64,000 nucleotides of DNA from Trematomus loennbergii (lineage: Eukaryota; Chordata; Actinopteri; Perciformes; Nototheniidae). The stretch lies in contig JAAOOA010000002.1 of NCBI GenBank assembly GCA_012861695.1, forward strand, positions 41,808,578 to 41,872,577. Direction: 5' to 3'. Positions 1 to 21,629 of this stretch are shown piece after piece. The notes beneath the pieces were generated by a model. That model worked only from the letters and a program-made list of their open reading frames with translations, did no database searches and had not been told where the DNA came from. The stretch's first letter is position 1. Each line of letters opens with the position of its first letter. Position numbers and translations under genes: made by a program.

Positions 1-1615
1 ACAAACGCTTGTGTGTTTGTGTAAATGCATATATTGCTGAGTTTCGATATCTCACCCGGGGAATACATTGCCGTGCCATTTCAATCCATTTTCATATGAA
101 ATCTTTGGACCTTGACAAACATTTATTTTGTTCTTCCAAGTCTCCTAAAACTTAACCAGGGACCCCATAGTTGGGAGTTCAAATATGGAAAATATGTGCT
201 GTATCTTGAATGTATATGAAAAATGCTATGCAATAAACACAAATTAGCAAAGGGAAAGGTGCTTATGAGGCCAGAGAGATGTGTTCAGTGGGTCCATTTA
301 CCCCCCCCCCAGAAAAGCAGCTCAGGGAAATGTCCATCACCGGGCCCTTAGCTTTCTGAAAAGGTGGCCTCCTGATCAACTTTGAAAAGCCCTGGTCTAT
401 ACGAAACTCAAGAAGCAGTGGCAAATCCCAAAATAACCAAAAGCTTTCAAATTCAAAATGTAAGGAGCTTTACAACAACTCTGCCTATAATTACAGCTTA
501 ACAATTCAGAAAATATATATTATTTTTATTCAGGAACTTCAATAAGAGAGGGTCAAACTATAGAAGATCATTTGAAAATAAATTGGACTTTAAGGTACAT
601 TTTCCGTACTGATAGTTATATGGACACATTCTGGATAATGCCACCACTGCAATTCACTGTTTCTCTTTTAATGATACAGCCAATGCTCCTCAACAAAACA
701 AATCTGTTATATTTTTTCCATTATTTTGTAAAGTGGGTAGACCTTAAAACTACAATGATGACAAGCCTCTGCTTTGTTGCCATAGCAAAGAAGAGGCGAG
801 GGTTAAGTCTGAATTATTGGAAGAGTTGGACAAAATGTGGCCACAGTCGCTAAATTCATAAAAAACAAAACATAAATCCTACATTTAAAACTACATTAAA
901 TTGACTACAACTCAATCTTAATTTTAAACTCTGATTGGATTATTAAAGGGAAAACAACAAATAATGTAGATTTTTGTTGTTAACACCCTTACTCACTTGA
1001 TTCTGTGCGCATACTGGTATATTTTTATTAAAGAACCAAAAAACATAATTGTTCAATTAACACACATACTTTAGAAGCAGGAGGATCTTTGGGTTTATAC
1101 TAGACAATCCGTCTCTATTAGTCTCCAAGTCAGTCTTTTGACACTTCCTATGTCCCATACGCTGTAAGTGGGCTCTGCCACCTTACCCACCTCCTCGCCA
1201 GTGGGTGCATGTTGACTGTACTGGACTCTACCAGCCTGTTCCAGCCAAATCTCCACAGATATGTCAACGTTAACTGTATGTATGTCAGTGGCGGTAGATT
1301 ACTCTCTGTGTGTCTGTATGATAGGAGTAATAGTGTGTGAAGAGCATCCTACCCCTCCTCTTTCCCCGACAGTCTCCCTGCAGCGCCTCAGCAGGAACTG
1401 GAGCAAATGCGTTTAGGAATTAAGACTGGGGAATGGCCCGAGGTGTGTGTGTCTGTGTGTCTGTGTGTGTTTCTTTATGGAGTTGTGCTGCTCTTTTGCG
1501 GCGCGCCAGCTCCTGCCAGCTGCCCCAGGATGTGGCCTGTCACTTCACATAGCCGCTGATGAGCCACACAAGTGTCAGGAAAGGTGAAGATGGAGATAAC
1601 ACTATCAAATACACA
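1..1615. other. non-coding sequence, nothing recognised
   Basis: AT-rich unique-looking DNA with a C run (301-310) and short (TG) stretches near 1445-1470. The open frame at 572-853 has no recognisable protein content. No exon or transposon end was identified. Confidence 0.5.
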
Positions 1616-1653
1616 ACACACACACACACACCACACACACACACACACCCACA

Positions 1654-1712
<59 letters not shown>

Positions 1713-1733
1713 ACACACACACACCACACACAC

Positions 1734-1764
<31 letters not shown>
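1616..1764. repeat. (CA)n microsatellite, interrupted
   Basis: About 150 bp of CA dinucleotides broken by several single extra C bases (CCA steps), which indicates an older tract stabilised by interruptions. Open frames across it are Thr-His or Cys-Val runs and are not genes. Confidence 0.98.
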
Positions 1765-1765
<1 letters not shown>

Positions 1766-4204
1766 TAGCTGGACTGTGCTGCCTGCATGTAGTAATGCTC
1801 ATGAAAAGGGTTTGGGAAATTGCACCGCATATCGAACAGAAATATGACTCAGCTGAGAAAGGGGAAAAAAAGGAAAGAATTTCTTAGATGTTTGGATATC
1901 ATCAATCTAGGTATGGCTCCAGTCATATTGCATTTATTCTTCAAAAATCATAAAAGTGGTGTTTATATGTGGAGATCATATGCCAAACAAACGTGTAAGT
2001 AAAATAATGTGTTTGCGAAAGATTTAATTTTCTGGAATCTTCAAAATCCAACAGAAAAATCCAATTCCTTTTGGGTCGGCCTACAAAAACACATGATCCC
2101 TGCATTACTCTATAGCGGGTGGAGTCAAAAGACAGGAGGCACAAATGTCTATCATCGATTCCTGAATTATTTCATTCAATATCATTACAAAACCAGACAT
2201 AATTTGCAACAGGGGAAGTAGCATCTCATTCACACTCAACCACAATGTTATACAAATATTTTCCATTTTTTTGCATTCCTAAGCAGATAAAAAACAAATA
2301 CAATCTAACATTCACAATCAGTTATAGTGATCCCTCTCTATTATTCTGTCTTCTCTTATTCCAATGAACAACCACTATTTGCCATACGATTGGCCGATGC
2401 AGTGGTCGTGCCCTTTAGCTCCCTGCAGCACCCAAAGGCTCCATATGCTGCCGAGCAACCCCATATAGCAAGGACACCACCGGGAAAACAAACCCCCCCC
2501 CAGAGGACACATGTTGGTAAAGACATACATATGACCAATGGATTTTCTTAGTTTGATTTTGGTGAAAAACCTTTTGAAAAAGATACTTTTTGTGTTACTG
2601 GTGACCATATCTTGTGCATGTATATACAAATACCTTTGTTTCTTAATCAGAGTTGTCTGAAGAGGGGAACCCTGGGAAATGAGTACATTCATTCAATCTA
2701 ATTATGATAATTATTTGAGTGCTCAAACAGTTTGTCGATTTATTCTCATCTTCATTTCTCTTGGGACTGTTGGTCTGGCAAAACAATCAAATTTAAGACG
2801 TCAACTTATGATCTGTGAAATTGTAATTGTTCAATAATTTCTGACATGTTTCATTATAATAATAAGCAGACAAATAAAAAGTGAAAACCGCAGTTGGATT
2901 CAGTTCCTAATCAATTTATGTGACGGCTGGCTTCATGCTACAACATAACATGGAATGCAGAATAAAGACTGTACGTATAACCCGACTGTGGGATAAACTC
3001 CTTAACTAATACCACAGAGCGACTACTAATGCAGCAGTCCGGGCTCTTATCATGCACCATTATATGGATATTCTGTAGGTGAGCTCTTACTATATGAACA
3101 TAATCTACAATAATCTATGTGTTTTCATCAAATTACCAACATCCATCTATAATATGCAGTCAGGGGGCTTGAGAGCAACCCGCAGATCCCGATGAAATTA
3201 CACACTATGCTTCTTCCCATTCCACATACCGCTCTGTCCCAATTCCCTGCTGTTTGGAAATCAGGGCTATGTTGGTGACAAGTTACAGTACACATGCCCC
3301 AGTTAACCTTTGATGTGAACATGTTCTTTTCTGAGGGAATGATATGGAGGCCAAAACCGCGAGGGGCTATAGACTATCCCTGCAAACTGTACGGCTTCAA
3401 AGTCCTGTCTCTAATTTGAACCTTTTGTGCCACTTAAAAAGCCCATGGACTAATTTGACTCTGGCATGTAACAACCGTTTGGAGGAATGTTTGTCTGTCG
3501 TGTGTGTATGAGTGAGTGTGTGACCACAGGCCTACCTGCTTTGATCATGGCACTGGGAGATCAAGACTACACACACACAAACACACACATACACACTAGA
3601 GATTTATCAAAGCTATGTGCAGCACCATGTCTGCATCCGTGCAATGACTGTTTGGACACATGCACACTGAGATAAGACTGACAGATCATTGCGGTATTGC
3701 AATTGTATTCACTTACATTTGAATGATATTTAATTCATTTCCACTAGGAGGGCAAGTGTTTGACCCATTGTGGATTTAATAGCGTAATAATAAACGTGTT
3801 AACTGTTGAACAAAGTTTAAGTGTCTTGTGAAAACATCACCTAGGGAGCTAAGCCTAACCCTATTAACAAACAACACATCTTACATTGTAAGACTCACGA
3901 TGGACAGTTTGAAAAAAGGACCTGAATCGATACAGTATAACCTGAGATTATTATTTATTGTATTCTTGAATATGTCAAAGACTGGTGGAAAATGTACCCG
4001 CAATAAGAGCATGCTGTAAGATTTTGGAAGTAGCACAGTAGTTGTTTCTTTGCCTGATTCCGACTTCGTTACGCTTCAAAGACTGTAGGCTCATTATTCA
4101 GCAGAAACCAACACTGACTCAAGTGACATCAAGTGAGGGAATTTATCTGATATTTATCTGATATGTATACAACTTTATACACTCATATGTATAAACTTGC
4201 TGCT
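1765..4204. other. non-coding sequence, nothing recognised
   Basis: AT-rich DNA with short CA-rich patches (near 3570-3595). The open frames here (for example 2375-2692 minus and 3828-4019 plus) show no domain, signal peptide or splice-phase support. Confidence 0.5.
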
Positions 4205-4315
4205 CGTGTCAATTTAATTTATTATTATTTTTGTATCTTTTAAACATTTGTAACTTGTGTAATGCTTGACACTGCTGCTGGAACAAAATGATTTACCAAC
4301 TTGGGATAAATGAAG
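4205..4315 (+). mobile_element. LINE 3' tail remnant (Rex/CR1-like)
   Basis: The stretch ending ..GGGATAAATGAAGTATCTATCTATC has the form of a fish non-LTR retrotransposon 3' end (ATAAA(T/G).AAGTATCTATC..). The tail runs straight into the tetranucleotide repeat, so the microsatellite probably grew from the LINE tail. No coding part remains. Confidence 0.5.
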
Positions 4316-4365
<50 letters not shown>

Positions 4366-4425
4366 CCTATCTACCTATCTATCCATCCATCTATCTATCT
4401 ACCTACCTATCCATCCATCCATCTA
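4316..4425. repeat. (ATCT)n tetranucleotide microsatellite
   Basis: Roughly 27 units of ATCT with variant ACCT and ATCC units towards the 3' side, continuing from the LINE-like tail. Confidence 0.97.
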
Positions 4426-6640
4426 TATAGACTACAGAAATATATATAAAGACGGCAGAATATATAACACCCAAACACTTATAATAAGGACTGTAACATT
4501 GGAGATCCCCTTTAGGTAGATAACTGATTTTATCAATGAATTAGTTCATAATTGGGATACCAAGGAATTGGATTCCCAAAGATACAAAAATCAGAGAAGA
4601 AAAATTCAAACTATCAACGACTGCTTTCAAATTAGCTAGAGACCATCTAGCGATTGGATTATACCACTTGCAATGCCAATTCGGCCGGGGGCGTGGGAAG
4701 GCACCGACCAGGCTGTAAACATATTTTTATCTGGTATGAAGTTTGGCATTTTTACTTGGGATCTATCATAGTGACAATATCTGCTTACATTAAATCACAT
4801 GGCCAAGTACTCTAAAACTCTGTGGTAGTTCCGGATACAGCGCAGTAAGTGTCTCAAGGACCACATTTTGCCTTGACGTCACATAACGAGACAATAAGCC
4901 TATTAAAACTGAGAACAATTAAAGATAGAAGCACTTTCACACACACTATTCAAACTCCTCTTATATCCAAGACAGTGTGAGGAATTCCCTCCGTTTCCTG
5001 TGGTGACAGACACGCGTTTTCCATGGTTCCAGCCAATCGTGGTTGCTGAAGCCATGACATCAGCAAGAGCAAGTTACCTCTGGGGACCAATGATTAATTA
5101 ACATGGCTTCAGCCGGCAGTGCCGCACAGGATGTGATCTAATTGACAGTGGGTAATGGCCTCGCCTTGTAAAAGGAGATGAGCTGGAAGTACTATAACCT
5201 AGAGTGGAAACGCAAGGAGCACCGTGCACACTCACACACTAAATGAGGCTGGTTTGTTTTCCTGCCGTTGCCCTTTTACCCTACAATGTGGGGTTGGATA
5301 CTGGGTGTCGAGAGGGTGGTGGAGGTAGTCATCCCTCGCTTTGCTCACTGGGTAATAAGCCAGTCTGTTTATTTTTTGTATCACCAACTGAAATGTCGTG
5401 AAGCAGCTGGCCCTTTGATCCAGCATTTAAATCACCACAATACATGTGATTATCTTGGGACTGGGCGCTTCTTTCACATCTAGCTTATTGGAAAAAGAAA
5501 CATGACTAAGGTGCTGTTCACTGTTCAGGCTGTGCACGGGGCAAGGAGGCATTGCATGCCAGTGGAGGACTGTGATTGGATGAGTACACATCCAAAATGT
5601 AGTTGCTAGAAACAAAGTTGCTCCTAGCAACCTTTTAACGTATTAGCCATAGAGGAATTCATCTGAAAAAGTGAAATGCAATTTAACACTTTGACAGTAG
5701 GTGCTGCTGACCAGTGCAATGGTATTTATTCCCATTGGGCAGACATTTTTACATTTGTCTCAACTGCATATGCGGTGTTTAAAGTAAGACAATCTCAATA
5801 GCAATAGTGCTCAATATTTAATTATAAAACAACTAGGGTCCCCTAACTATCACAGGTGCAGCCTTATACATCAGCCATGCAATGGAGCAATTTTGACATA
5901 CATTTGTATAATTTGGGAAGATAAAATGTGTTGCATAACACAACACATTGCTAGTAAAAAAAAATGGACACCTTTTAAAAGTTTGAACAAAAATTGAACA
6001 TTAAAACATTCATGAAAAATAAGATTCAGTGCAGAGTTGCTTTATTAAACTGCTTAGTCAGCTAAGTGGATCTACGGTATTAAACTGGCTATATTCAAGG
6101 TTTGGTTGAAATAACAAGATCACATTTCATGAGATGAATAGATACTTCTTAATATTATTCCATTCTCTGTCTGTATTAATGTGTTAGTATGCTATCTATT
6201 TTCTAATTTTGAAATGGCTTCTTTTAGGGGTTGCTAAGAAGTGACATTATATTGCATTGTACTTCATTTAAACATTTAGCAGCTATGTGTGATCCCAATC
6301 TAGAACATCAATATTTCCGCCCCTAAGGTTGATGTGGAAGTTGCTAACATTTGCTAGCTTTCTAATTCATCTTGGAGGACACAGGATGACCAAATCTACT
6401 GCTGCAGAAGAGCCGAATGTTACTGTGAGACTGAGGAAGATAAAGAACACGTTGCTATTAAGTGCTGACGTTGAATCAGATTAGAAAAACCTTTTGATCT
6501 CATTCTTTATACTAAAGGAAATTAGTTAAACCTGATCCAGTGTCGGAGAGTTTTGGGGTAAAATTGTTCCTGCTTTCTTACAGTGCAGACGCTTTTCTGC
6601 TTGCTCTTGCCTCTGCTTACTTTTTGATGAACCGGAGATC
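4426..6640. other. non-coding sequence with one complex patch
   Basis: Mostly AT-rich DNA without recognisable genes. The patch at about 4990-5180 is less AT-rich and contains ATTAATTAAC, CTAATTGACAG and GGGTAATGG words, a composition reminiscent of conserved non-coding elements. This is only an impression. Confidence 0.4.
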
Positions 6641-7495
6641 TCTTTCTGATGACCTTGATAACCTCCTCTTCAAAGAGCAGGGTAAGGACCAATAGCTACT
6701 CCAAAAGTAAAAGGCTAGAGGGAAAGCTAACGACTGGGCCTGAAACTCTGATTGTGGGTGACTCTGCTGTAAGAGATGTAAAAAGTCTGTGTAGTAAGAA
6801 CAACACCAAAGTACTCTGTTTTCCCAAGGATATGGTCTCTGACTTGGCTGAGAAAAATGTGGTACTGCACATTGGAACAAATGATGTTGTGAAACAACTG
6901 TCAGCTCTCTAAATGCGGAGGTGTTCATCAGTGGCCCTCTACCGCCAGTCAGAAGAGGAGTGGAGAGATTCAGCAGACTGTTTGCACTGAACACGTGGCT
7001 TTCAACAGTTTTCTTTGAGAGCTCTATTTCTGTTCACAAAAATGTTCAAAAAGAGGTAACCACAAAGTGATATTTAACTGAAAACACTAGGGAAATGTTT
7101 ACTCATAATTTTTCTTCTACACTTCCCCTTGCTAACATCTCAGTAAATGAGCTAGTAGATCATTTTAATTCAAAGATTACAAATGTTATAGATGCCATTG
7201 CTCCAACTAAGGTAAAGGAAGAGACTGGCAAGAAAATATCTCCATGGAGAAAGGCCATAACCGTGAAAACTGAAAAAAGAGAGTGTCGTAAAGCTGAACG
7301 CAGGTGGCGAAAAACAAATCTCCAGGTTCAGTTTTGAAATGTCATTTATATCATTGCTTTTAGATTAGTGTTTCTAGATATCATTTTATAATATGTTTCT
7401 TAATGCTCTTAATGTCTTTCATTTTTGTAAAGCACTTTGAATTGCCTTGTGTTGAAAGGTGCTATATAAATAAACTTGCCTTGCCTTGCCTATCC
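6641..7495 (+). mobile_element. L2/CR1-type LINE remnant, internally deleted
   Basis: Three pieces of a non-LTR retrotransposon lie in order. The first (about 6649-6912, continuing in other frames to about 7015) resembles the SGNH esterase-like part of L2/CR1 ORF1 (ETLIVGDSAVRDVK, then VVLHIGTNDV, then SGPLPPVRRGVERFSRLF). The second (7095-7337) resembles the linker between endonuclease and reverse transcriptase (NELVDHFNSKITNVIDAIAP, then SPWRKAITVKTEKRECRKAE). The third is a 3' tail (AAAGCACTTTGAATTGCCTTG.., then CTATATAAATAAACTTGCC and repeated TTGCC). The catalytic endonuclease core and the whole reverse transcriptase are missing, and frameshifts and stops are present, so it is dead. Confidence 0.75.
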
Positions 7496-8275
<780 letters not shown>

Positions 8276-8629
8276 GGACAACACTGGTAAGTACAGTATA
8301 AAAGGGCTAACATGAGTAGAATACTAATGACTGTGCCAGTGATCCAGCGTTAGCCCACCATGCTAGCTGGCTACCACATGCTACATTGACTCACTCATCA
8401 CAATGAATTTACTCATAAGCATGAAATAATTGCCACCACAACCCACTTACTACACAAAGTGAGGAGTGCAGATTATACTATGCTTCGGTAACACTACCCA
8501 CTTGGGCAGTTAGCCACTTCCTGATTAGCATTTCGCTCCGAGGCACTGTCCTAAGGTAATGCTAACCAAAAATGAATATTAGCATTGGTTTTCTAATCTG
8601 TGTTGCATTCAATCTATATCATGGAGAAA

Positions 8630-9001
8630 AACATGTCTCAGCCACATGATGAAAGCAAACATCACACACTCTCCCACACACCCCCCCGAAACGCCTCCAC
8701 TGGACTCCTTTGTTTACTTCCGTAACAAAATAACATCAGTATGTCACACTCGTGCTTCTATTGGCTAGTGCTGGGATATTTTGGAAAAATATCTAAGTGG
8801 TTGACCAATCACAACAGAGCAGGGCAGCTAAGCAATCAGAACAGATGGGCTCTGGTTTCAGACAGAGGGTGAAAAGCGGTGCTGCAGAACAGGCAGTATG
8901 AGAAAAATAAAACCTTTTTTAAACATTAAAGAATGTAAACATGTCACAATGACACAAAATACAAATATGAACCTGGAAATGACATAATATGCCCTCTTTA
9001 A
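8630..9001 (-). mobile_element. TTAAAG-ended MITE-like repeat, copy 1
   Basis: On the minus strand this starts TTAAAGAGGGCATATTATGTCA and runs through blocks also present in the 23917-24887 repeat: CTCTGTCTGAAACCAGAGCCC, TGTGATTGGTCAA, and GTAAACAAAG(G/A)AGTCCA. The far end is diffuse. It is a dispersed non-autonomous element with no coding capacity. Confidence 0.6.
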
Positions 9002-12480
<3,479 letters not shown>

Positions 12481-12639
12481 GGAGTTGGACAGATAGACTG
12501 AACAGCATTGGTGTATTGACGCTATCTAACACTGAGATCAGCCTGTGTGTCTTTGTCCACCTCTTACCTGAGACTACCTTACTCACTTTGTTTAAGAGGA
12601 TAGTTCCCATGTTTTTTACAAGTTTGATTGTATATACAG

Positions 12640-12845
12640 TAGTGCAGTGACGAATACTTTTTGTATAGGCCGACCTGAAGTAAGCGTCGCAAGGACTCAC
12701 TCGACAAAAAGCAGCGTGATTTTTCCATTGGATTTTGGAAAATTGTAGGCAAAACGCATTTATGATACTTACAAGTTTTGTTCAGTAGGATCATGTCCGC
12801 ATATATATACTGATTTTGTGAATGCACTTAGCTGAAGTAAAAAGC
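12640..12845 (+). repeat. dispersed repeat family A, copy 1 (partial)
   Basis: Shares ordered blocks with 55085-55495: GGCCGACC.GAAGTAAG, TCCATTGGATTTTGGA and GAAGTAAAAAGCT. It is a divergent, non-coding interspersed repeat of unknown class. Confidence 0.55.
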
Positions 12846-14071
12846 TTACATAATGCTTTAACTGAACCTCATTGCGGTCGCATGGCTGTACCCTATACCC
12901 ACACAACTCTATTTACCAAACTGTAACTGTTTTTATATAATTAGATACATTTAAAGTTCATTCTGTAAATACTGTGGATTATATTAGGTCATCTAAGATG
13001 TTTGCATTTTTCCAACTTGTGTCGTCTCCATAAACTAAAACGATTACAGTGTTGGCAGAGAATACAAAATGACATGTTTAAAAGAAAAGTGTCAAAATAA
13101 TTAAATACAATTAGACCTGTATGTGTGCATACACATTTAGGGCATTAACACATCTGATATCAAAGATGCAACATAAAGAAATAATGTTCTCAATAACACA
13201 ATGTATACCTTGTCTATATCATATTTCTAATACATACAAAATTCACTGGATCTAAGAAAAATGTGTTTCACATCTCTTTGTTTAATATCACCTCAATAAG
13301 GGGATCATTTCAGTTGAATTAGAACACACATGGCTATCCTGTGCTATATGTTTGGCGGCGTTGGCTAAATGGCACTCCGACAGCCTCTGGCCGGGCCTGT
13401 GGGGAAGATGGAATGGAAAAAAAGGAAATTTGGAAAACAATGAGAAAAGAGAGGGAGAAAAAAAAGATGGTTCCAGCTAAAAGGCCTCTGCAGCCTGGAG
13501 GCACTCCATACACTCTAATGATCGCCATCAGCATGTGTGTTTGTATGTGTATGTCTGAGTCTTGACAAATAACCTTTAATCAAAGTGTAAAGAGAAGGAG
13601 CGCTGTTAGCTCTTGTGTATGCTTTTTACGTGAGTGTGTGTTCAGTCTGTGTGTGATTTAATCTTTGCTGTCAAATGTGCTATTGACACAAAAGTGCACA
13701 CACACTTCAGAAATCTTTATGCTAGCACTTAAGCAGTGTTTTTCACAGACATGCTGACACACACTCACACAGTGCTGTAGAGGCGGATTAGCAGGCACTG
13801 CTAACTAGATGTCTATGGAGGTGACACGCCATCACATCAACATGCCAACACAGTGTACACTGCATGGCGAGTTGTTGCGCACACACACACATAAAACAAC
13901 ACAATTTACAAACAAGTATAGTTGCACATGCTTTTTCTCTCCCACACACACACACAGATGAACAGGGCGCAAAGAACCTAACACATTTGAAAAACAACGT
14001 GAATGGATGCACAGGGATGGCAGGATTCAAATAAATTGCATAAAAATTGCATGAAAAAAGGTGGGTCCCCA
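12846..14071. other. non-coding sequence, nothing recognised
   Basis: AT-rich DNA with CA-rich patches towards 13860-13960. No gene content seen. Confidence 0.45.
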
Positions 14072-15289
<1,218 letters not shown>

Positions 15290-15760
15290 CGCAATATTGC
15301 ACCACAAGGGCTCCCTCAACAGAATCAATGGGATTTATCCATTGGAATTCTGAACCTTGCAGATAATAAGATTTTTGGCATGTTTATGATACTAACTACA
15401 TTTTGTTTGGCAGGATTATCTCCACATACAATACTACTTTTATAATAGCTGAAGCATAAATGCAATCGGCAGAATTATTCAAGCTAACGTTCCACTTTAA
15501 ACAAGCTTCATCACCATCGCTAAACCAACAGCGCTTTGACATTTAGCAGTATCCTTGTTAGCAAGTGCCATTTTTCGGACATAAAAGCTTCAGATGTTAA
15601 CCAGTGGGGTGTTTACTGACGTAATGTCATAGAACAAAATGTCAGGCATCTATCCAAAGTCAGGTTCAAATAAAGGTGGACTTTGAGATGAGGGAACCCG
15701 GAAGTGGTAAAAACTCCATTCCAGGATTTACGACTCATTCATGCAATTCTATTATTACTA
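15290..15760 (+). repeat. dispersed repeat family A, copy 2
   Basis: Shares blocks with the copy in the bcas3 intron at 55085-55495: AAGGGCTCCCT, TTATCCATTGGA, then further on GAGGGAACC(C)GGAAGT and ACGACTCATTC.TGCAA. The two are diverged relatives. No open reading frame is evident. Confidence 0.55.
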
Positions 15761-15769
15761 TGATAATAT

Positions 15770-15804
15770 ATATATACACTGTATACTGTATACAGTGTAT
15801 ATAT
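15770..15804. repeat. 35-bp near-perfect palindrome
   Basis: ATATATACACTGTATAC, one spacer base, then its exact reverse complement: 17-bp arms around T15787. It can form a cruciform. It lies 95 bp before the piggyBac-like MITE. Confidence 0.95.
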
Positions 15805-15899
15805 GTATAAATCATGGTTTTACAAACTTAATAAGGATATTCATCTCTAAACATGATGCTACCCTCACTCTTTTGGCAATAAAAAGGAGTGTTACTTAA

Positions 15900-16509
15900 C
15901 CTGTTAAGCCCCAAAGACCCTGTCGGCGGGTCCTTTTTTTAATAATTCTTTTTTTTATTTAATCTTTTAATTTAATTTTTTTTTCTTTGGATGGAATGAA
16001 TACCTATGGTGATAATTCAATGTAATACACCATTTTTATAGTCTGGTACCTGAAAAAGGTCAAATGGCACTGATGGAACCAGATGTACCCAAATGTGCCC
16101 AAAGCTTATTCCGCCTGGACTTTTGTCTTTGCTAAATCTCTCTAAAAAGGTCAAATTTCACTTGTTTTGCCTCAATCTTGATACAGGGTACTTATTATAT
16201 GTTATACTTTGGATTCCTAAAGCTTTTAGTCTACCTTACCATCATCCAAGGGTGGTTTTCACTATAAGTAATGTTTTTTCTTTCGGCGGAGGTAAGAATT
16301 TACCTTTTTTTGCTATGTTCCATCTGAATTTACTCTGACTAAACATTTATATTGATTCTGACACTTCTACATCCAACTCACATATGTAACCTTGCTTTGA
16401 TAAAATAGATTATTCATATAACCCTTTTAGAAGTTAAGTTGTAGTCATTTGTTTTGGGCATGTCATTTTCGAGCCTGAAACCTGAAAAACAGGGTCGGGG
16501 CTTAACAGG
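15900..16509. mobile_element. piggyBac-like MITE with TTAA target duplication
   Basis: The ends are CCTGTTAAGCCCC.AAGACCCTG on the left and CAGGGTCGGGGCTTAACAGG on the right, an imperfect terminal inverted repeat. Each is directly flanked by TTAA (15896-15899 and 16510-16513). A TTAA duplication with CC.. ends is the piggyBac hallmark. The 610-bp element has no transposase. Its right part is shared with the longer copy at 40464-41534, so it looks like an internally deleted derivative. Confidence 0.8.
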
Positions 16510-16639
16510 TTAAGGAAGACATGTGCCCAAAAAATAGATCTGAAGAGAAGTGCGCTTACTGGCTATACATTTATAACATTTATAGGGACAAACATGACAA
16601 ATGTTGCTTTTGAAAGACATTGGCATTAACCAGACAGGA

Positions 16640-16745
16640 ATAATCTGTCATTGGTCCCATAGTTTGAGCGCTTTGAGCACCTGGAAAAGTGCTCTAATAA
16701 AAATGTAATGAATTGTTGTTGTTATTATTATTATTATTATTATAT
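16640..16745 (+). mobile_element. L2/SINE-type 3' tail with (TTA)n
   Basis: GAGCGCTTTGAGCACCTGGAAAAGTGCT followed by (TTG)/(TTA)n is the usual form of L2-like LINE or LINE-dependent SINE 3' ends in fish. Only the tail is recognised. Confidence 0.55.
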
Positions 16746-16957
16746 ATAGTTGGCAATCACATGTTTCTGCACATTTTACCCACATTTCTTTGTCGCAAAT
16801 CCCTCAACTTCCAAAAGGTATAATTCTTAATCCAAAAATAACCTCTTTTCAACTTCCTCTTTAAAGTAACCTACACTTAGTTTGCATCAGGTATGGTATA
16901 CCATTTTTAATGAAATGCCTTCTGAATGACTTACATTAAATATACTACAGGTCAGTG

Positions 16958-17385
16958 CAGAGGTTGCGCTAGACTTTTTCGCTGTTCGTCATTTTGACGG
17001 AAAGGATTGTAACATTTCCGTCAAAATCCAATATTACCCGTCGGCCTTTACACAACTCTGAGAAGGGGGGAAGAGCATGCTCGTGAACTGTTAACGCCGT
17101 GTTATGCATGCCCACTGCACCTCGCGGGAGCGCGCACAGCATAAAGCCAAAACTCCCAGACATTTCAATGATTTGTACGGCAAAGTTAGGTTTGGAAATG
17201 ATATCATTTCCTTTTGGGCGGGCAGGCATAACACAGCATAACACCGGAGCCTCGCTGCGGGGAAACTTTGGCGCTGTTCCGAGTTTGTTCTAATCCGTCA
17301 AAATGACGGACTGCTTTCAGATTTTTCCGTCATTGTTAAAAAAAATCCGTCATAGACGGAAAATATTCGGTTAACGCGACCTCTC
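16958..17385. mobile_element. hAT-like MITE with 8-bp target duplication
   Basis: A 428-bp element beginning CAGAGGTTGCGCTAGAC and ending GTTAACGCGACCTCTC, flanked on both sides by the same 8 bp GGTCAGTG (16950-16957 and 17386-17393). Eight-base duplications and CAG(A/G)G-type ends point to the hAT superfamily. Inside, the palindromic word CCGTCA(AAA)TGACGG recurs near both ends (for example at 16988 and 17297). No transposase is present. Confidence 0.85.
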
Positions 17386-17393
17386 GGTCAGTG

Positions 17394-17920
17394 TGCTAAA
17401 TTCCAATTTGCTAAATTCCCCAAAATGTTCTAATTTCCCGGTGAAATTATTACATTTCCTGATGTTCCTTCACTGGAAAATGGTATCTAAAAGTCAAACT
17501 GTTCTGGAAATTCCATGACCAGCAGTAACCATCTGCAAGGTGTTGGATGATGCATCTGCATATGCTAAGTGTTAAGCCGGAGAAAAAAACAAGGATCGGA
17601 GCGAAGGTTTTCTCATCTGTTGCGTTTTGTTTTTGGTGAATCACACTGTCTCTGTTGCAGGAATCTGCATGAAACTACAGACACTCAATGTCTTTCTCCA
17701 CCTCAATCCTCTCATCTCCCTCTAAGCTAAATGATCCTTTCATTTCCTGATGACCGACCAAGGCCCTTAGGTGTCTGTGCATGGGTATGTGTTTGTGTGT
17801 GTGTGTTCGGGGAATGTGTGAGCAGCTCTGAGGCCACGGTTGCATCTACAGTTCACAGTTGTGCTGATCCTGTAGCAAAACAAAGCTCTGAGAAAGATGT
17901 CTGGAGCTGAGCTTCATAAG

Positions 17921-17924
<4 letters not shown>
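17394..17924. other. non-coding sequence, nothing recognised
   Basis: Unique-looking DNA between the hAT-like MITE and a paired microsatellite. No exon recognised. Confidence 0.45.

Positions 17925-17986
<62 letters not shown>
17925..17986. repeat. (TG)n microsatellite
   Basis: 62 bp of TG, oriented opposite to the (CA)n tract that begins 77 bp downstream, so the pair forms an inverted repeat. Confidence 0.98.
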
Positions 17987-17987
<1 letters not shown>

Positions 17988-18062
17988 AAGAGATCATATA
18001 AATTAAACTTTCTTTTCATAGCATGTTCAAAATCATTCACACAGTCACACAGTCTCACACAG

Positions 18063-21629
<3,567 letters not shown>

